The notes beneath the pieces are model-generated. The model searched no databases and was not told the origin of the DNA. It was given only the letters and a program-made list of their open reading frames with translations. A stretch of DNA of 64,000 nt, taken from assembly GCF_015706575.1 (NCBI RefSeq), contig NW_024037063.1, positions 20,770,927-20,834,926 on the forward strand. The letters run 5' to 3'. This document shows, one piece after another, positions 44,501 to 50,049 of the stretch. The stretch is from Patiria miniata. Lineage: Eukaryota > Echinodermata > Asteroidea > Valvatida > Asterinidae. The translations under genes were made by a program, and so were the position numbers. How positions within the stretch are numbered: the stretch's first letter is position 1; each line of letters starts with the position of its first letter.

Positions 44501-45394
44501 GTCCATCTCAACCTTGTGTATGGTCCGCAGTCGTTCCTCCGTGAAGATATTCTTGTCTTCCCCCAGCGCCTTGTAGACGATCACCATCTTGTACTTCTTC
44601 CTTCGAACTCGGCTGCTTGATCTCCGGTTTCGGTTGTGAGTCATTCCGAACTCGCCGGTTTCCTGATGCTGCCTCTTTGTGATAAGGTTGAAGTTCAGTT
44701 TTCCAGGTCTAAATACATCATCTGGTATTGCGTTGTCCAGCAACGAGTTTTGAATACTGCTGGAAAGTATGTCAATTTCAGAATCGGTTTTGTGTGGCTT
44801 GAGAAAGCTGATGTCCAGGCCAAGGTTTTGAAAGTCGAGGCTCCGTTTGCGTAAGTTGTGAAAATCGTCGGTTCTGGCTGCGTCGAAGGCCAGCTGCCGC
44901 TTGGTGGAGATGTGGTTGGGGATCTGGAAGGCATTCAGGGACTTGTCGAAGTACGGCGTGGGCCCTACGACAAACACACTGATCCCGGCTAGAGATAGCG
45001 ACACTGCAGTGACGAGGAACAGCACCACAATGCTGACGATAGTACTGTTGAAACAGCGGCCCAGGGCACGCCACGGCTGACCCAACGGGACAATTTCAAT
45101 CAGAGATTCCTGACTGCTAAAACTTCCCTCGGACGAAGTGCTACTTTCTCCAGGACTGCTCTGAAAACTGAAGTTCTTCGGAGCGCCGTTGGTGAGTCGC
45201 TGAAAGTTACTTACTGGCGGGGAGGCGGGGAAACTCTGGATCAGCGGATCCGAGTCAAAGGGAAGATTGTCCGCGTCTGGTTGATTGTCAACCTCGCTGT
45301 CCTCGCGGTCAGTTTGGGTCGAGAAGGTGACCTCGTCGTCTAGGCTCTCGCTGAAAGGCCCGTTACGGGTCAGGAAACACAGCTGGCCTGACAT
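11190..45394 (-). CDS. DISP3: Dispatched-family SSD/RND protein, DISP3 (PTCHD2) orthologue; 19 coding exons, 1436 aa
   Basis: Nineteen exons with GT-AG borders join in consistent phase into 4311 nt. Exon ends, 5' to 3' on the minus strand: 45394-44360, 43528-43382, 35771-35653, 34886-34795, 33822-33643, 32221-32061, 31019-30892, 30718-30522, 29978-29793, 28985-28684, 27247-27076, 25928-25698, 24592-24309, 23818-23686, 22710-22580, 21402-21237, 19839-19726, 13910-13744, 11555-11190. Seen: TM1 near aa 118-143, an SSD with GIGVDD at aa 523-528, a cytosolic linker, TM7, a long extracellular loop, then the second TM bundle with VGSSIDYC at aa 1288-1295. Known: Dispatched proteins are proton/cation-coupled RND transporters; DISP1 releases Hedgehog, and DISP3 is a neural, sterol-linked member. 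DISP3 rather than DISP1 is favoured by loop anchors such as GGAQCFP and the cysteine/GCGKP-like motif, and by the short tail after TM12. Human DISP3 is of similar length (about 1390 aa). Odd: a follistatin/Kazal exon in loop 2. Confidence 0.93.
12047..12170. mobile_element. short hairpin MITE
   Basis: Arms of about 55 bp (TACTGTACCC...AAAACGATACGGGCCTT against AAGGCCCATATCGTTTT...GGGTACAGTG) with a short loop. Part of the DISP3 intron between exons 18 and 19. Confidence 0.65.
12790..13173. mobile_element. PIF/Harbinger-like MITE, copy 1
   Basis: Inverted ends GGCC + A-run + GTCTCCGGTTTCTGGTATG, flanked by TTA on both sides (12787-12789 and 13174-13176); 384 bp. A second copy at 16113-16490 has the same TTA flanks. 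TTA duplication and GGCC ends are typical of PIF/Harbinger (established). Confidence 0.85.
13744..13910 (-). CDS. DISP3: DISP3 coding exon 18: TM9-TM10 with second acidic motif
   Basis: 167 nt, phase 1-0, aa 1260-1315. WEMGAVEAVSLSIIVGSSID, then YCIHLIEGYLVAG. Asp1293 in GSSxDY is the second-bundle counterpart of the TM4 acids and is conserved in DISP3. Borders are TCATCAG|GTGTG and CATAAG|GTAAGA. Confidence 0.94.
14051..14724. mobile_element. TA-flanked MITE with CAGCCTGTCT ends, copy 2, interrupted
   Basis: Same family as 6463-6935 and also TA-flanked, but 674 bp long because about 200 bp (near 14247-14445) is present that copy 1 lacks. Confidence 0.8.
15022..16014 (+). repeat. left arm of a 3-kb inverted repeat, with 16 copies of a 20-bp unit
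   Basis: The outer part (15050-15370) is a tandem array of CGGCAAGCGCAAAAGCGCCA-like units with AAGCGC/AAAAGA/AAACA variants. The inner part (15371-16014) is unique-looking sequence repeated in reverse complement at 17207-17670. An hAT-like MITE at 15793-15952 is present only in this arm. Confidence 0.85.
15793..15952. mobile_element. hAT-like MITE with 8-bp target duplication
   Basis: 160 bp with ends CATGGGCGTCGC/GCGACGCCCATG, flanked by AGTTCACC on both sides (15785-15792 and 15953-15960). The opposite inverted-repeat arm keeps the matching empty site of equal length. An 8-bp duplication is typical of hAT elements. Confidence 0.85.
16113..16490. mobile_element. PIF/Harbinger-like MITE, copy 2
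   Basis: 378 bp, GGCC ends, TTA flanks at 16110-16112 and 16491-16493. Body near-identical to 12790-13173, including CACTGGTTTGACTGGAATCC-like and GTGGCCTCTCTGGACTCCCA words. Confidence 0.85.
17207..18076 (-). repeat. right arm of the 3-kb inverted repeat, with about 19 copies of the 20-bp unit
   Basis: Reverse complement of 15022-16014. The array (17673-18055) differs in copy number and in the order of unit variants, so the two arrays have drifted independently. A third, partial copy of the inner module lies at 16883-17015. Confidence 0.85.
18199..18714. mobile_element. TTAA-flanked MITE, family B (AGGGAATAT ends), copy 1
   Basis: TTAA at 18195-18198 and 18715-18718; ends AGGGAATATACATCATTTGC and GCAAATGTTGTATTTTCCCT; 516 bp. 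A central palindrome CCAACGCTGATCGGCCGATCAGCGTTGG. The near-identical copy at 58716-59232 confirms the borders. piggyBac-type target site. Confidence 0.85.
19182..19470. mobile_element. family B MITE, half copy
   Basis: Begins after TTAA with the reversed family-B end (GGGAATATATACAACATTTGC) and continues to the GTCAGCCGGCCAGC region, then stops without a second end. Confidence 0.6.
19726..19839 (-). CDS. DISP3: DISP3 coding exon 17: TM8-TM9
   Basis: 114 nt, phase 1-1, aa 1222-1260, VTSAIYGVAFSLLVCVVAVV, then IFTAHIGILLIAFLTIG. Almost wholly hydrophobic. Borders are CTATGCAG|GCGTA and ATAGGAG|GTAAGT. A 5.8-kb repeat-filled intron follows. Confidence 0.92.
19905..20340 (+). repeat. 11-bp minisatellite (AGTCAATCACA / AGTCCATCACA)
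   Basis: About 39 imperfect copies with an A/C variant at the fifth position; the first part is mostly the A form and the last part mostly the C form. It starts about 65 nt upstream of the exon 17 acceptor. It is the reverse complement of the array at 30170-30505. Confidence 0.9.
20355..20664. mobile_element. MITE with GGCCAAGTTCG inverted ends
   Basis: Ends GGCCAAGTTCGCGCAAGGAC and GTCCTTGCCCGAACTTGGCC, flanked by ATA on both sides; 310 bp. Ends and the 3-bp flank suggest a Harbinger-like element, although ATA is not the usual target. Confidence 0.7.
20740..21060 (+). repeat. dispersed repeat, copy 1
   Basis: CAACCAAACTTTGTCAAAAG, CATGTCACATGACCAAACTG and TGGCACAATCACGTGACT are shared in order with 34960-35250. 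Family unknown. Confidence 0.6.
21237..21402 (-). CDS. DISP3: DISP3 coding exon 16
   Basis: 166 nt, phase 0-1, aa 1167-1222, FQGKSSFAAYKDYNAWETAI, then TSDYWKQVFMEIVG. The end of loop 2 runs into TM8; MEIVGVxSA across the junction matches vertebrate DISP3. Borders are TTCTTTAG|AATATC and GTGG|GTAAGT. Confidence 0.92.
22141..22278. repeat. (TGTAG)n microsatellite
   Basis: About 27 uninterrupted TGTAG units in the intron between exons 15 and 16. Confidence 0.95.
22580..22710 (-). CDS. DISP3: DISP3 coding exon 15
   Basis: 131 nt, phase 1-0, aa 1123-1166, EYSSLINAMKATYEDCKDIP, then VYWFAMAFKS. The WxxMAFxS word marks the conserved loop-2 C-terminal part. Borders are CTTTCAG|AATAT and AAATCG|GTATGT. 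Confidence 0.9.
23686..23818 (-). CDS. DISP3: DISP3 coding exon 14
   Basis: 133 nt, phase 0-1, aa 1079-1123. AIYDPDFDL...LCKICKKIA, then LVIPGGAQCFPK. The CxxC-like pair and PGGAQCxP are diagnostic of Dispatched loop 2. Borders are TTTGTAG|GGTAC and CCAAAAG|GTATCA. Confidence 0.93.
23960..24295. repeat. 20-bp minisatellite (CAGTCTGAGCCAGACCAAAC)
   Basis: About 17 copies in the intron between exons 13 and 14. The array starts about 13 nt beyond the exon 13 donor. Confidence 0.9.
24309..24592 (-). CDS. DISP3: DISP3 coding exon 13: Gly-rich linker and conserved loop-2 core
   Basis: 284 nt, phase 1-0, aa 984-1078. PHTPASGGGGDSGGGGGGGG... is followed by YNPCPGGSCGKPGERPVLDN and TALVYLVFGID. The cysteine/GKP and VYLVFGID part aligns with the corresponding region I know in vertebrate DISP3, so the Gly run is a lineage-specific linker. 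Borders are TACTTTCAG|ATCCA and AGCAAG|GTGAGA. Glu- and Arg-rich readings of the GGA repeats in other frames are shadows. Confidence 0.9.
25698..25928 (-). CDS. DISP3: DISP3 coding exon 12: follistatin-like/Kazal module
   Basis: 231 nt, symmetric phase 1-1, aa 907-984. Ten cysteines, at 910, 917, 923, 934, 936, 940, 948, 959, 966 and 982, follow follistatin-module spacing. An EGF-like FOLN hairpin leads into a Kazal core C-x3-C-x7-C-x10-C-x6-C-x15-C that contains VCGSDGQNYKNQC. Known: such modules occur in agrin, follistatin and SPARC, where they bind growth factors or inhibit serine proteases. Here the module would face the extracellular side in loop 2. Borders are TTCCTGTAG|GACAAA and TGCTTCA|GTCAGT; the donor is weaker than average but is fixed by phase. 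Being part of DISP3 is inferred from strand, order and phase. Confidence 0.86.
25960..26885. repeat. 22-bp minisatellite (TGATCCATGAAGCCCCGCCCAA)
   Basis: About 42 copies with CCATGA/CTATGA/CCGTGA variants. It makes up most of the intron between exons 11 and 12 and begins about 32 nt upstream of the exon 12 acceptor. Open frames in it (GSLGGASWI...) are repeat translations. Confidence 0.93.
27076..27247 (-). CDS. DISP3: DISP3 coding exon 11: Pro/His/Thr-rich repeat spacer
   Basis: 172 nt, phase 0-1, aa 850-907. It opens MTPGIAKPTQPS, then has three tandem seven-residue repeats of the form [IV]HTQPP[DH], encoded by an in-frame 21-bp coding minisatellite, then a Thr/Arg-rich stretch (RPTTTTRPVQ). 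It is probably a flexible, possibly O-glycosylated extracellular spacer. Borders are ACTATAG|ATGACC and GTTCAAA|GTAAGT. Exon identity rests on open frame, splice sites and matching phases rather than on homology. Confidence 0.78.
27330..27950. repeat. 38-bp minisatellite (GTGACTCAACGTGAGTCCAA...)
   Basis: A regular core at about 27600-27850 and decayed copies on both sides; unit of about 38 bp ending CTTGAGTCACAATTTTCA. In the intron between exons 10 and 11. Confidence 0.85.
27982..28517. mobile_element. TTAA-flanked foldback MITE, family A
   Basis: TTAA at 27978-27981 and 28518-28521; ends AGCTACAGTCCATCATTTG and CAAATGATGGACTATACCT; 536 bp. It has the same CCAACGGTG palindrome (slightly mutated) as 5394-5921, in the opposite orientation. 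Confidence 0.8.
28684..28985 (-). CDS. DISP3: DISP3 coding exon 10: TM7 and start of extracellular loop 2
   Basis: 302 nt, phase 1-0, aa 749-849. TM7 (VYVMIFTASLVLVIHI) is followed by TNLQQLLDLAYNFSGKDISC and CKGCSG. This matches the Dispatched loop-2 signature (TNxQxLLDLxYNxS...ISCxxCSG). The rest is Pro/His/Gly-rich with no recognised domain. Borders are TTGCTTCAG|TTGTG and AAACCG|GTAAGA. Confidence 0.92.
29018..29691. mobile_element. TA-flanked foldback element filling DISP3 intron 9
   Basis: TA at both edges; ends CAGTGTGTATCAAAAAAA and TTTTTTTAATACACACTG. Arms of about 320 bp (for example TTGCCTCTGTGTGGATA on one side and its complement on the other) meet near 29360. It is 32 nt from the exon 10 acceptor. 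Confidence 0.85.
29793..29978 (-). CDS. DISP3: DISP3 coding exon 9: cytosolic linker leading to TM7
   Basis: 186 nt, phase 1-1, aa 687-749, LLIDDNDEPLILTNDDD..., then RSITKILQGFLNRFVATPFI and RGRWLVI. Borders are TTAAACAG|ATCTCC and GTCATCC|GTGAGT. The amphipathic FL.RF...PFIRGRW segment precedes TM7, as in other Dispatched proteins. Confidence 0.88.
30170..30505 (-). repeat. 11-bp minisatellite (TGTGATGGACT)
   Basis: About 30 copies, mostly perfect, starting about 20 nt past the exon 8 donor. Same unit as 19905-20340 on the other strand. Open frames reading VHHKSITSPSQ are repeat translations. Confidence 0.93.
30522..30718 (-). CDS. DISP3: DISP3 coding exon 8: cytosolic linker
   Basis: 197 nt, phase 2-1, aa 621-687, FRRCTRRSDDPAAAMETL..., then a Ser/Glu-rich stretch and MLDLEEDTNIQ. 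Borders are TTCTCAG|ATTCAGG and ATTCAAC|GTAAGA. It is the intracellular loop between TM6 and TM7, low in complexity and probably fast-evolving. An 11-bp minisatellite starts about 20 nt past its donor. Confidence 0.85.
30892..31019 (-). CDS. DISP3: DISP3 coding exon 7: end of the SSD
   Basis: 128 nt, phase 0-2, aa 579-621, IPAINDFGLFMCLIVTSCW then MVALVMPCALTLW. IPAxxDFGLFM is a classic Dispatched SSD motif. The acceptor is CCCCACAG|ATTCC and the donor TTTTCAT|GTAAGT. Its 5' part and acceptor are duplicated twice just upstream (see the decoy repeat). Confidence 0.92.
31094..31375 (-). repeat. tandem partial duplications of DISP3 exon 7 with its acceptor
   Basis: Two extra copies of the exon 7 start plus CACAG acceptor lie at 31185 and 31304 (exon-equivalent first bases). 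Each is followed by about 45 nt of exon-like sequence (IPAINDFGSFMC and IPAIIDIGLFMRLI), then intron-like sequence shared by all copies (CACCATGTTTGTCACCC-like). Neither copy carries the rest of the exon. Confidence 0.85.
32061..32221 (-). CDS. DISP3: DISP3 coding exon 6: TM4 DD motif and SSD core
   Basis: 161 nt, phase 1-0, aa 525-578, GVDDVFVFVNTFLQAEH...KTAGIATFFTSFTTAGAFAA. Asp527 and Asp528 are the conserved intramembrane acids of RND/Dispatched proteins (known role: cation relay). Borders are TTATTAG|GAGTGG and CCCAG|GTAAAAG. Confidence 0.95.
32836..33615 (+). mobile_element. 3' end of a CR1/Rex-like non-LTR retrotransposon, degenerate
   Basis: In frame-shifted pieces the plus strand reads INDLQWTDHVNHITSKAARK, LQRFGMPTTNLLTVFTSYI and QQRALRTIL...YEQALETCNL.SLQSRRYDLC. 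These are the C-terminal motifs of CR1-like reverse transcriptases. It ends in an (AATTG)n tail at 33589-33612, about 30 nt from the exon 5 donor. Broken by frameshift and stop. Confidence 0.78.
33643..33822 (-). CDS. DISP3: DISP3 coding exon 5: SSD TM2-TM4
   Basis: 180 nt, phase 1-1, aa 465-525. Three hydrophobic spans, ending GFVIIGIG. The last span is the TM4 start that leads into the acidic DD motif split across the exon 5/6 junction. Borders are ACATCCAG|GCATC and GGCATCG|GTAAGA. The acidic-looking plus-strand reading of this exon is only a shadow. Confidence 0.94.
34340..34783 (+). mobile_element. tRNA-derived SINE and a second SINE-like repeat
   Basis: GTGGGTTCGAGTCCAGCCC (B box) is followed by TGTCCTTAAGCAAGGCACTT, a body, and CGCTTTATAAATACGCATTA. 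From about 34590 a copy of the 4390-4640 repeat runs to 34783, next to the exon 4 donor. Confidence 0.72.
34795..34886 (-). CDS. DISP3: DISP3 coding exon 4
   Basis: 92 nt, phase 2-1, aa 434-465, DKVRVLYGGTQLFDYEVKEA...CIPTG. YGGTxLFDYEV is a strong Dispatched signature just before TM2. Borders are CCTTTCAG|TAAAG and CAACTG|GTAAGA. A SINE-like repeat begins only about 10 nt beyond the donor. Confidence 0.92.
34960..35250 (+). repeat. dispersed repeat, copy 2
   Basis: Same order of words as 20740-21060, lying in DISP3 intron 3. Confidence 0.6.
35350..35625 (+). mobile_element. tRNA-derived SINE, second copy of the 1329-1640 family
   Basis: B-box GGTTCGATTCC, then the same body ending at the GTGCCTAGGGCGCTTTTGAG word with an A-rich tail. 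It lies in DISP3 intron 3, about 120 nt past the exon 3 donor. Confidence 0.75.
35653..35771 (-). CDS. DISP3: DISP3 coding exon 3
   Basis: 119 nt, phase 0-2, aa 395-434, VYFGPPFGED...YVDFLVTYIDLLEKAST. Borders are TCCTTCAG|GTGTA and CTGA|GTAAGT. It continues the end of extracellular loop 1. It is separated from exon 2 by a 7.6-kb intron enlarged by a SINE-like repeat and a DIRS-like element. Confidence 0.9.
36265..36720 (-). mobile_element. SINE-like repeat, left part, split by the DIRS-like insertion
   Basis: Two tandem copies of a roughly 115-bp segment (CTTTACGTCCCATCCGAAGG, GGTAAAGTGCCTTGCTTCTC). The same segment resumes at 43125 with the tRNA-like head at 43205-43290, so one repeat has been split by the element between them. 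Confidence 0.7.
36730..37014. mobile_element. 285-bp element with 42-bp near-perfect inverted ends
   Basis: Ends GAAGTGTGGTTGGGGTCTAC...ACCTGTAGAG and their complement. Its interior (GCCCTCCGGCGCCCTACCCA etc.) equals the reverse of 42971-43085, the right terminal region of the adjacent DIRS-like element. It is probably a deletion derivative or terminal rearrangement of that element. Confidence 0.75.
37620..37830. repeat. about 57-bp tandem repeat, 3-4 copies
   Basis: Units contain GCCTG(C)(C/T)TGTATGGCAGGGT and GTCATGACAA, inside the 3' part of the DIRS-like element. Confidence 0.7.
37868..38265. repeat. about 130-bp tandem repeat, 3 copies
   Basis: Each copy has AGTCATGA..GGCACCAA, ATTTGATGCC..GAACAAAG and GTCCGGAGG...GACTCCGAC. 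Inside the DIRS-like element. Confidence 0.8.
43205..43290 (-). repeat. tRNA-like SINE head
   Basis: Minus strand: TGGTTACGGTG (A box) and GTGGGTTCGAATCCTGAC (B box/T arm). It is continuous with the SINE body at 43125-43204. Confidence 0.65.
43382..43528 (-). CDS. DISP3: DISP3 coding exon 2
   Basis: 147 nt, phase 0-0, aa 346-394, reading IVYDGMGNNLADINGT...FYWFVD...KLLRSE. Borders are GAATGAAG|ATCG and AGCGAG|GTAAGA. The DGxGxxLAD, FYWFVD and LRSE words are typical of extracellular loop 1 in Dispatched proteins. The preceding intron (831 bp) is mostly one TTAA-flanked foldback element. Confidence 0.92.
43599..44328. mobile_element. TTAA-flanked MITE, family B, long copy filling DISP3 intron 1
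   Basis: TTAA at both edges (43595-43598 and 44329-44332); ends AGGGAATATGCAATATTTGC and GCAAATGATGTTTATTACCT; 730 bp. It lies 31 nt past the exon 1 donor and makes up nearly 90% of the 831-bp intron. Confidence 0.8.
44360..45394 (-). CDS. DISP3: DISP3 coding exon 1: cytosolic N terminus, TM1, first extracellular loop
   Basis: Encodes aa 1-345. The start ATG lies in a good context (TCCACCATGTC), and the same exon runs 5' to an acceptor at about 45486. The exon holds an acidic, Ser-rich cytosolic N terminus, TM1 near aa 118-143, and a long first extracellular loop. That loop contains the basic stretch RNRRSSSRVRRKK (aa 255-267) with two R-x-R-R furin-type sites. The exon ends ...DNEK in phase 0 at the donor GAGAAG|GTAAAA. 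Confidence 0.92.
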
Positions 45395-45485
45395 GGTGGA
45401 CAGGTGTGCTTAGGGGTGTGGTGTGGGTTCTGGCGTGGGGTATGACCACACACGTGTCTGCCTCTACGTTCTATCCTGGAAGTGT
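45395..45485 (-). other. DISP3: 5' UTR part of DISP3 exon 1
   Basis: Reading the minus strand, TTGTTACAG|ACACTTCCAGG forms a convincing 3' splice site, with the exon beginning at 45485, 91 nt before the ATG. This implies at least one further noncoding exon to the right, which I could not locate. If no intron exists here, the transcript simply starts upstream. Confidence 0.55.
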
Positions 45486-46400
45486 CTGTAACAAGAACAG
45501 AAATGGTTAAAAAAAATGAAATCTGAATAAAATCTTTCAAATTATATGTAACTGTAATATGTACAATGTATGAAAACAACGACACAGGGAAAAATTAATG
45601 ATTTACAAAGTTATTGTCAAAATAATTTCTGAACAATTTGAAGTGCAAATTACAATGTACGCACACTTCAAAAATACTTACATTGTACACGTTTCTCCTT
45701 AACTTATAAAATACGTCAGGTACTGAAATGGTACACAATTCAGAATTCACAGAACCGAAATAACGGACTGATTCGGTGAAATCTTCTTCCGTTTCAGCCG
45801 AGGGTGTGGCGCTTTGATAAATGCCCTCTATATTACGGAGCCCTACCGTGTAACATCTGCATACAGATAGGCGTTACCATGACAACTAGGGACAGGAAAA
45901 CCTGAGCGTTGCCGGGTTAAAGTCCACACATTCAATCACTTTTACGTGTATTAACCACTGAGTTAGATTAAATTACAGTTCCATTATATTATTAACGAAG
46001 CTGCATACATGTACATGCGCTTACAGTCCTTGCGTTATCTTTGAGTTGCGATTATTCTAGAAATTTAAAAGCTATCCACTTATGAATATGACACACACAA
46101 TTACTTATGGAATAATTTACTTTACAATGTACATGTGCATGTATACAGTATATAGTGAATTTCAAATCACTTGCTGGCATTGGCTGGCTAAGTGAAATCA
46201 AGTCCGTAATTGGCCAGGTTTAGTTCGCCTACATGTATGCTGCTGAGTACGACCGCTGTATGTGCTGCATACTGTCGACATCCCGGGTTACGTGTAGTGT
46301 GCTGGTATCGCACATGCGGGAACATTTCTTGCATCCTCGGCCCAAAATGCGTGTACGTCGAATTCAATTACCGATTTGAATAATCTGGACTCGGATTTGT
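45486..46400. other. upstream flank or 5' intron, nothing recognised
   Basis: AT-rich sequence with no supportable exon. The DISP3 5' noncoding exon and promoter must lie here or further right, but no reliable signal was seen. Confidence 0.5.
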
Positions 46401-46403
46401 ACA

Positions 46404-47490
46404 CAAGGGTTTGCCTTTAACTTTTTTGTGACTAGCCAGCCGGACTAGTGAACCAGACTCTTATCTAGCCTGTGGGCCTTTTCACTAGTCCACAATAGAA
46501 AGCACCAGAATATCATAAACAACAATGTGCATATAAGTGTATCCTAAGGCAATCTTGTCAGTGTTTTCAACAAACATATACTAATAAAAGTGAATTAAAA
46601 CAGACACAAATTGATTAACGTTATTAATAAATTAAATAGATCATTTATTAATAAATTTAAATCAACCATAAAATAAAAAAATAATTATTATTTTCCATTA
46701 TTAATATATGTATTTTTTTACGGTGATTAATGTATTCACATCCCGTTTTCGTTTGTGGTCCCTTTTTCATTTGCGACCCAAATGCTTTCAAAACTGAACC
46801 CTCAAAGAGATAAAAATATGAGGAGAAAATGTGGCAGTCATGAATGGTCGACCGTCATGAACAGATACTACCCAACACTGTCCATGGGGGACAGTACCGA
46901 GGGGTGTCAGTGGGCATGGACTGCCATGATAACTGGCGCGGCCACACGTTATCAGCACAAGTACCGGCGTTATGACCTCGAAATATATACATGTACAAAT
47001 AAGGAGAAAATGCAGAGAAAGAGAGATAAGGCTATGTGAATGTTTTCGCGACATTTCTACGATGTAAAATTTGAACAGATTATATATGTATAGTAGGCTG
47101 CGGTTTTTTAACGAGTGCCCCCGATGCGTTCATGCTTGGCTTATTGCCAGAGTAACTAGAAAGCGCTATGGCGACATGATCATTCATAAAAATACGGCGT
47201 CTGTGTCCTGTATTTTCGGTACCAAAACACAGTGCCAGTCCATGTTCTTCCTTTAATATATACGCTCGCGATTTCGGTGCAACATTCGGTGCGCAATGGC
47301 ATGTAACAAGCTGAATGCACGTCAGTGTCAGATTATTATTTTTCTAAGACCGGCTTTAAAAAACCTAAAAGTTTCATGCCTTATCTCAATAATTTTGACT
47401 CGCCAGGCAGGCTACTTAGAGAATGGTTTTTAGCCCGCCGTTGTTTTTATTCGCATTTGGCTAGCGGGCTACCGCTAAGGTCGAACCCTG
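46404..47490 (-). mobile_element. hAT-like element relic with CAGGGTTCGAC end, long copy
   Basis: The right end is the complement of CAGGGTTCGACCTTAGCGG (47472-47490). The left end (46404-46445) matches the other end of the 49641-50049 copy. No transposase homology was recognised, and no clean target duplication was seen. Confidence 0.5.
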
Positions 47491-48194
47491 CATAGAACCA
47501 GCCAAGTCAGGTACCACTTACATACATGTAACTCCTTTCTCACAGGTGGATAAGTCCGCAGCGACACCAAGGATTGAATTCTCAGTCCTTTCAAAAGTAG
47601 GCCAGCCTTGTCATAAAACTTTTCTGAATTGTTGCTCTAAATTCTGAAGCCCGACATTGTTCCTGCATGGTTCACATTCCTGGTGCGAATGTTGACATCA
47701 CAATCAAAAGAATTGAAACGCACCAAACTTGCCCCTTTATATAGAAATTCTCTGCAAGGATTCAGTGACACGGCAATGCCAGACAATGTCGCTGTGTGAC
47801 CCTGACGTAGTCTTTTTTTATAGAGTTTGAGGCCGGTATTTTTTAAGGTTAATAATCTAAGTTCAGGAAATGTTGGAGTGTGAAGGACCTGGCACACAAC
47901 TTCCTCTATAGATCTACGTAAACACTTTTGATAAAATACTGAAGTTTCTCATAATACATGGGATATCATACAGGTTTGGAGGAAATGCAAAATGGCGGAT
48001 TTAGGCACGTTTCAGGGTGGGGAGCTTTCCTGTGTTTGAGGAAGTTTTTGCAGTGTGTTTTTTAGTGCAGTATGCAACACAGTAATAATAGCACAAATCA
48101 AGTTTTCAGTGTTATATTATACATAATTTTCAAGCATTGCGCACCAATATTTGGATGTGGGGAATTCTAAATGTTCCATTTAGCACATGGATTC

Positions 48195-48220
48195 GGGGGG
48201 GGGGGGGGGGGGGGGGGGGG
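48195..48220 (+). repeat. homopolymer run of 26 G
   Basis: Uninterrupted G26. Such length is unstable and hard to sequence, so the true length is uncertain. Confidence 0.9.
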
Positions 48221-48419
48221 AAAAGTAGCCATACACCAGTATGTATGTATAGTGAGATCACTACATGTGTATTTGCTATATTAAAAGCATGTCCATATCC
48301 CACTTTTCAGAATTTTCCAGAAGTGAAAACTTGCAACTTTGTTTTTCAAGGTAACCACAATAAATGAAGGATTTCTCTCTGTGAACCATGTGATACAGTA
48401 CACAGTATACGATGTACTG

Positions 48420-48690
48420 GTATGTCTGTAGACTCACACGCCGTGGTACGTGGGATCAAACCCTGACAGGAACATGGTGCTTGTGTTCTTGGGCAAGACA
48501 CTTTACTACAATTGCCTCTCTCCACACAGGAGTATAAATGGGTACCTGTGAAGGTAGAGACCATAATGCGCTGATCTCCAGCTGCTGCAAAAACTGGGTT
48601 CATGGCCTGATGATCAGGGGTAATAATTGTGAAGTGCTTTGAGACCTTTGGTATAAAGCGCTACAGTGGAATGTCGCCAAACTGAACACC
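48420..48690 (+). mobile_element. SINE-like repeat
   Basis: TTCTTGGGCAAGACACTTTA, CTCTCTCCACACAGGAGTAT and GTGAAGTGCTTTGAGACC...TATAAAGCGCTAC are the standard body and tail words of tRNA-derived SINEs in marine invertebrates. Confidence 0.65.
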
Positions 48691-49640
48691 ACTATACCGA
48701 AAAATAATTCGGCTACATCGAACATCGTCTTTGGCTCCCGATTTTTGTGTACAAAACGTACCGCACATTGTTGTTGAAAAATGTCAACAGAAGAGTGACA
48801 AGTGGCTATTATTTCCCCAAGGAATAGAAGGGGAAAGCCACCCATTGCTGTAGGTAGTAAGCTCAAAAACTGTGTATCTAAATAATTCCAAAGGCGGCAC
48901 ATGTTCAAAGTCGTCTTTCAGTAACTACCAGGGCATGCAGGGTGAAGTTCTGAAGGGCGTTATTTATTGAAAAGTGAGTACCGGAGCACCAGCAGCTTAA
49001 AATCGCTATACCGAACGATCGCTATTACGAACAGTTTCTGTGGATCCAGCGATGTTCGTTATAGCAGCGTTCCACTGTATACAAGCACCACATTTTATTG
49101 GTGTATGTGGAAATTAAAATACATTTCTGCATTTAGTCACACTGCACACCTACATTTATTTTAGGAGTCAAATCAGTCAATTGTACAAGAAATTACCTGA
49201 CAATTATAAAGGTACATACATTGAACAATTTGAAATGGGATAGTGAACGACTGTTACAGGAGGTCACTGCGAATCTACTATGACCATGAAAATGACTTTG
49301 TCGCTGGTGACGGTCAAGTGGTCACTCGCAGGAAATTGTGTCTGGACACGTCAGAATTGTTATCTTTGACTGTACGGTCATTGTCAGGCCAGGGATGTAG
49401 TGAAGTACTGAACTGGGTCAGTGTAGATTTTCTGGACTTGATAAAAGCCCAAGTTTCTTTTCTGTTTTAGCCTCTGAAGAAGAACTTGCTAAGTTCGCAA
49501 CGTCAGGCCACATTAATTTTAAGATTTATATATTTCAGGTCCATCCAGTCAGTAAGCAGTTTGCAGCAGTTTTACTTTTTTTTCATGTTTTTTTCAAGTT
49601 TCTAAAAAGGGCAAAAATGAAATCTATACATTTCTTTTAT

Positions 49641-50049
49641 CAGGGTTCGACTTTAGCGGTAGCCCGCTAGCCAAATGCTAAGTCAAAACAGCGACGGGCT
49701 AGTCAAATTATTCCTTAAGTAGCCCGGCTGGCAAGTCAAACAATTATTGGGCTACGGCAAAGATGAAAGGACAGGAAGAAATAAATCATTAAATTCAGAA
49801 AGCAAACCTGTATCAATTTGTGTCTAACTTTATTAACTGTTTAGGGTTAAATTATTAGATCTGTTTATTAAAAACAATGACAAGATTGCCTGAGGATGTA
49901 CACGTTTTGCATGTATTCACATTGTTGGTTATTATGAGACTCTATAAAAGCAAAAAAATGTGGGCCAGTGGAAACTGCCCGCGGGCTGTTTTAGTAGTTT
50001 CAGTAGCCTGGCTGGCTGGTGCAAAAAAGAGTTAAGGTCTAGCTTCCTG
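49641..50049 (+). mobile_element. hAT-like MITE relic with CAGGGTTCGAC end, short copy
   Basis: Starts CAGGGTTCGACTTTAGCGGT and ends near the complement of CAGG...GACCTTAACTC. The interior is repetitive (GCCCGCTAGCC, CAGCCTGGCTGGCTGG types). Confidence 0.55.
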
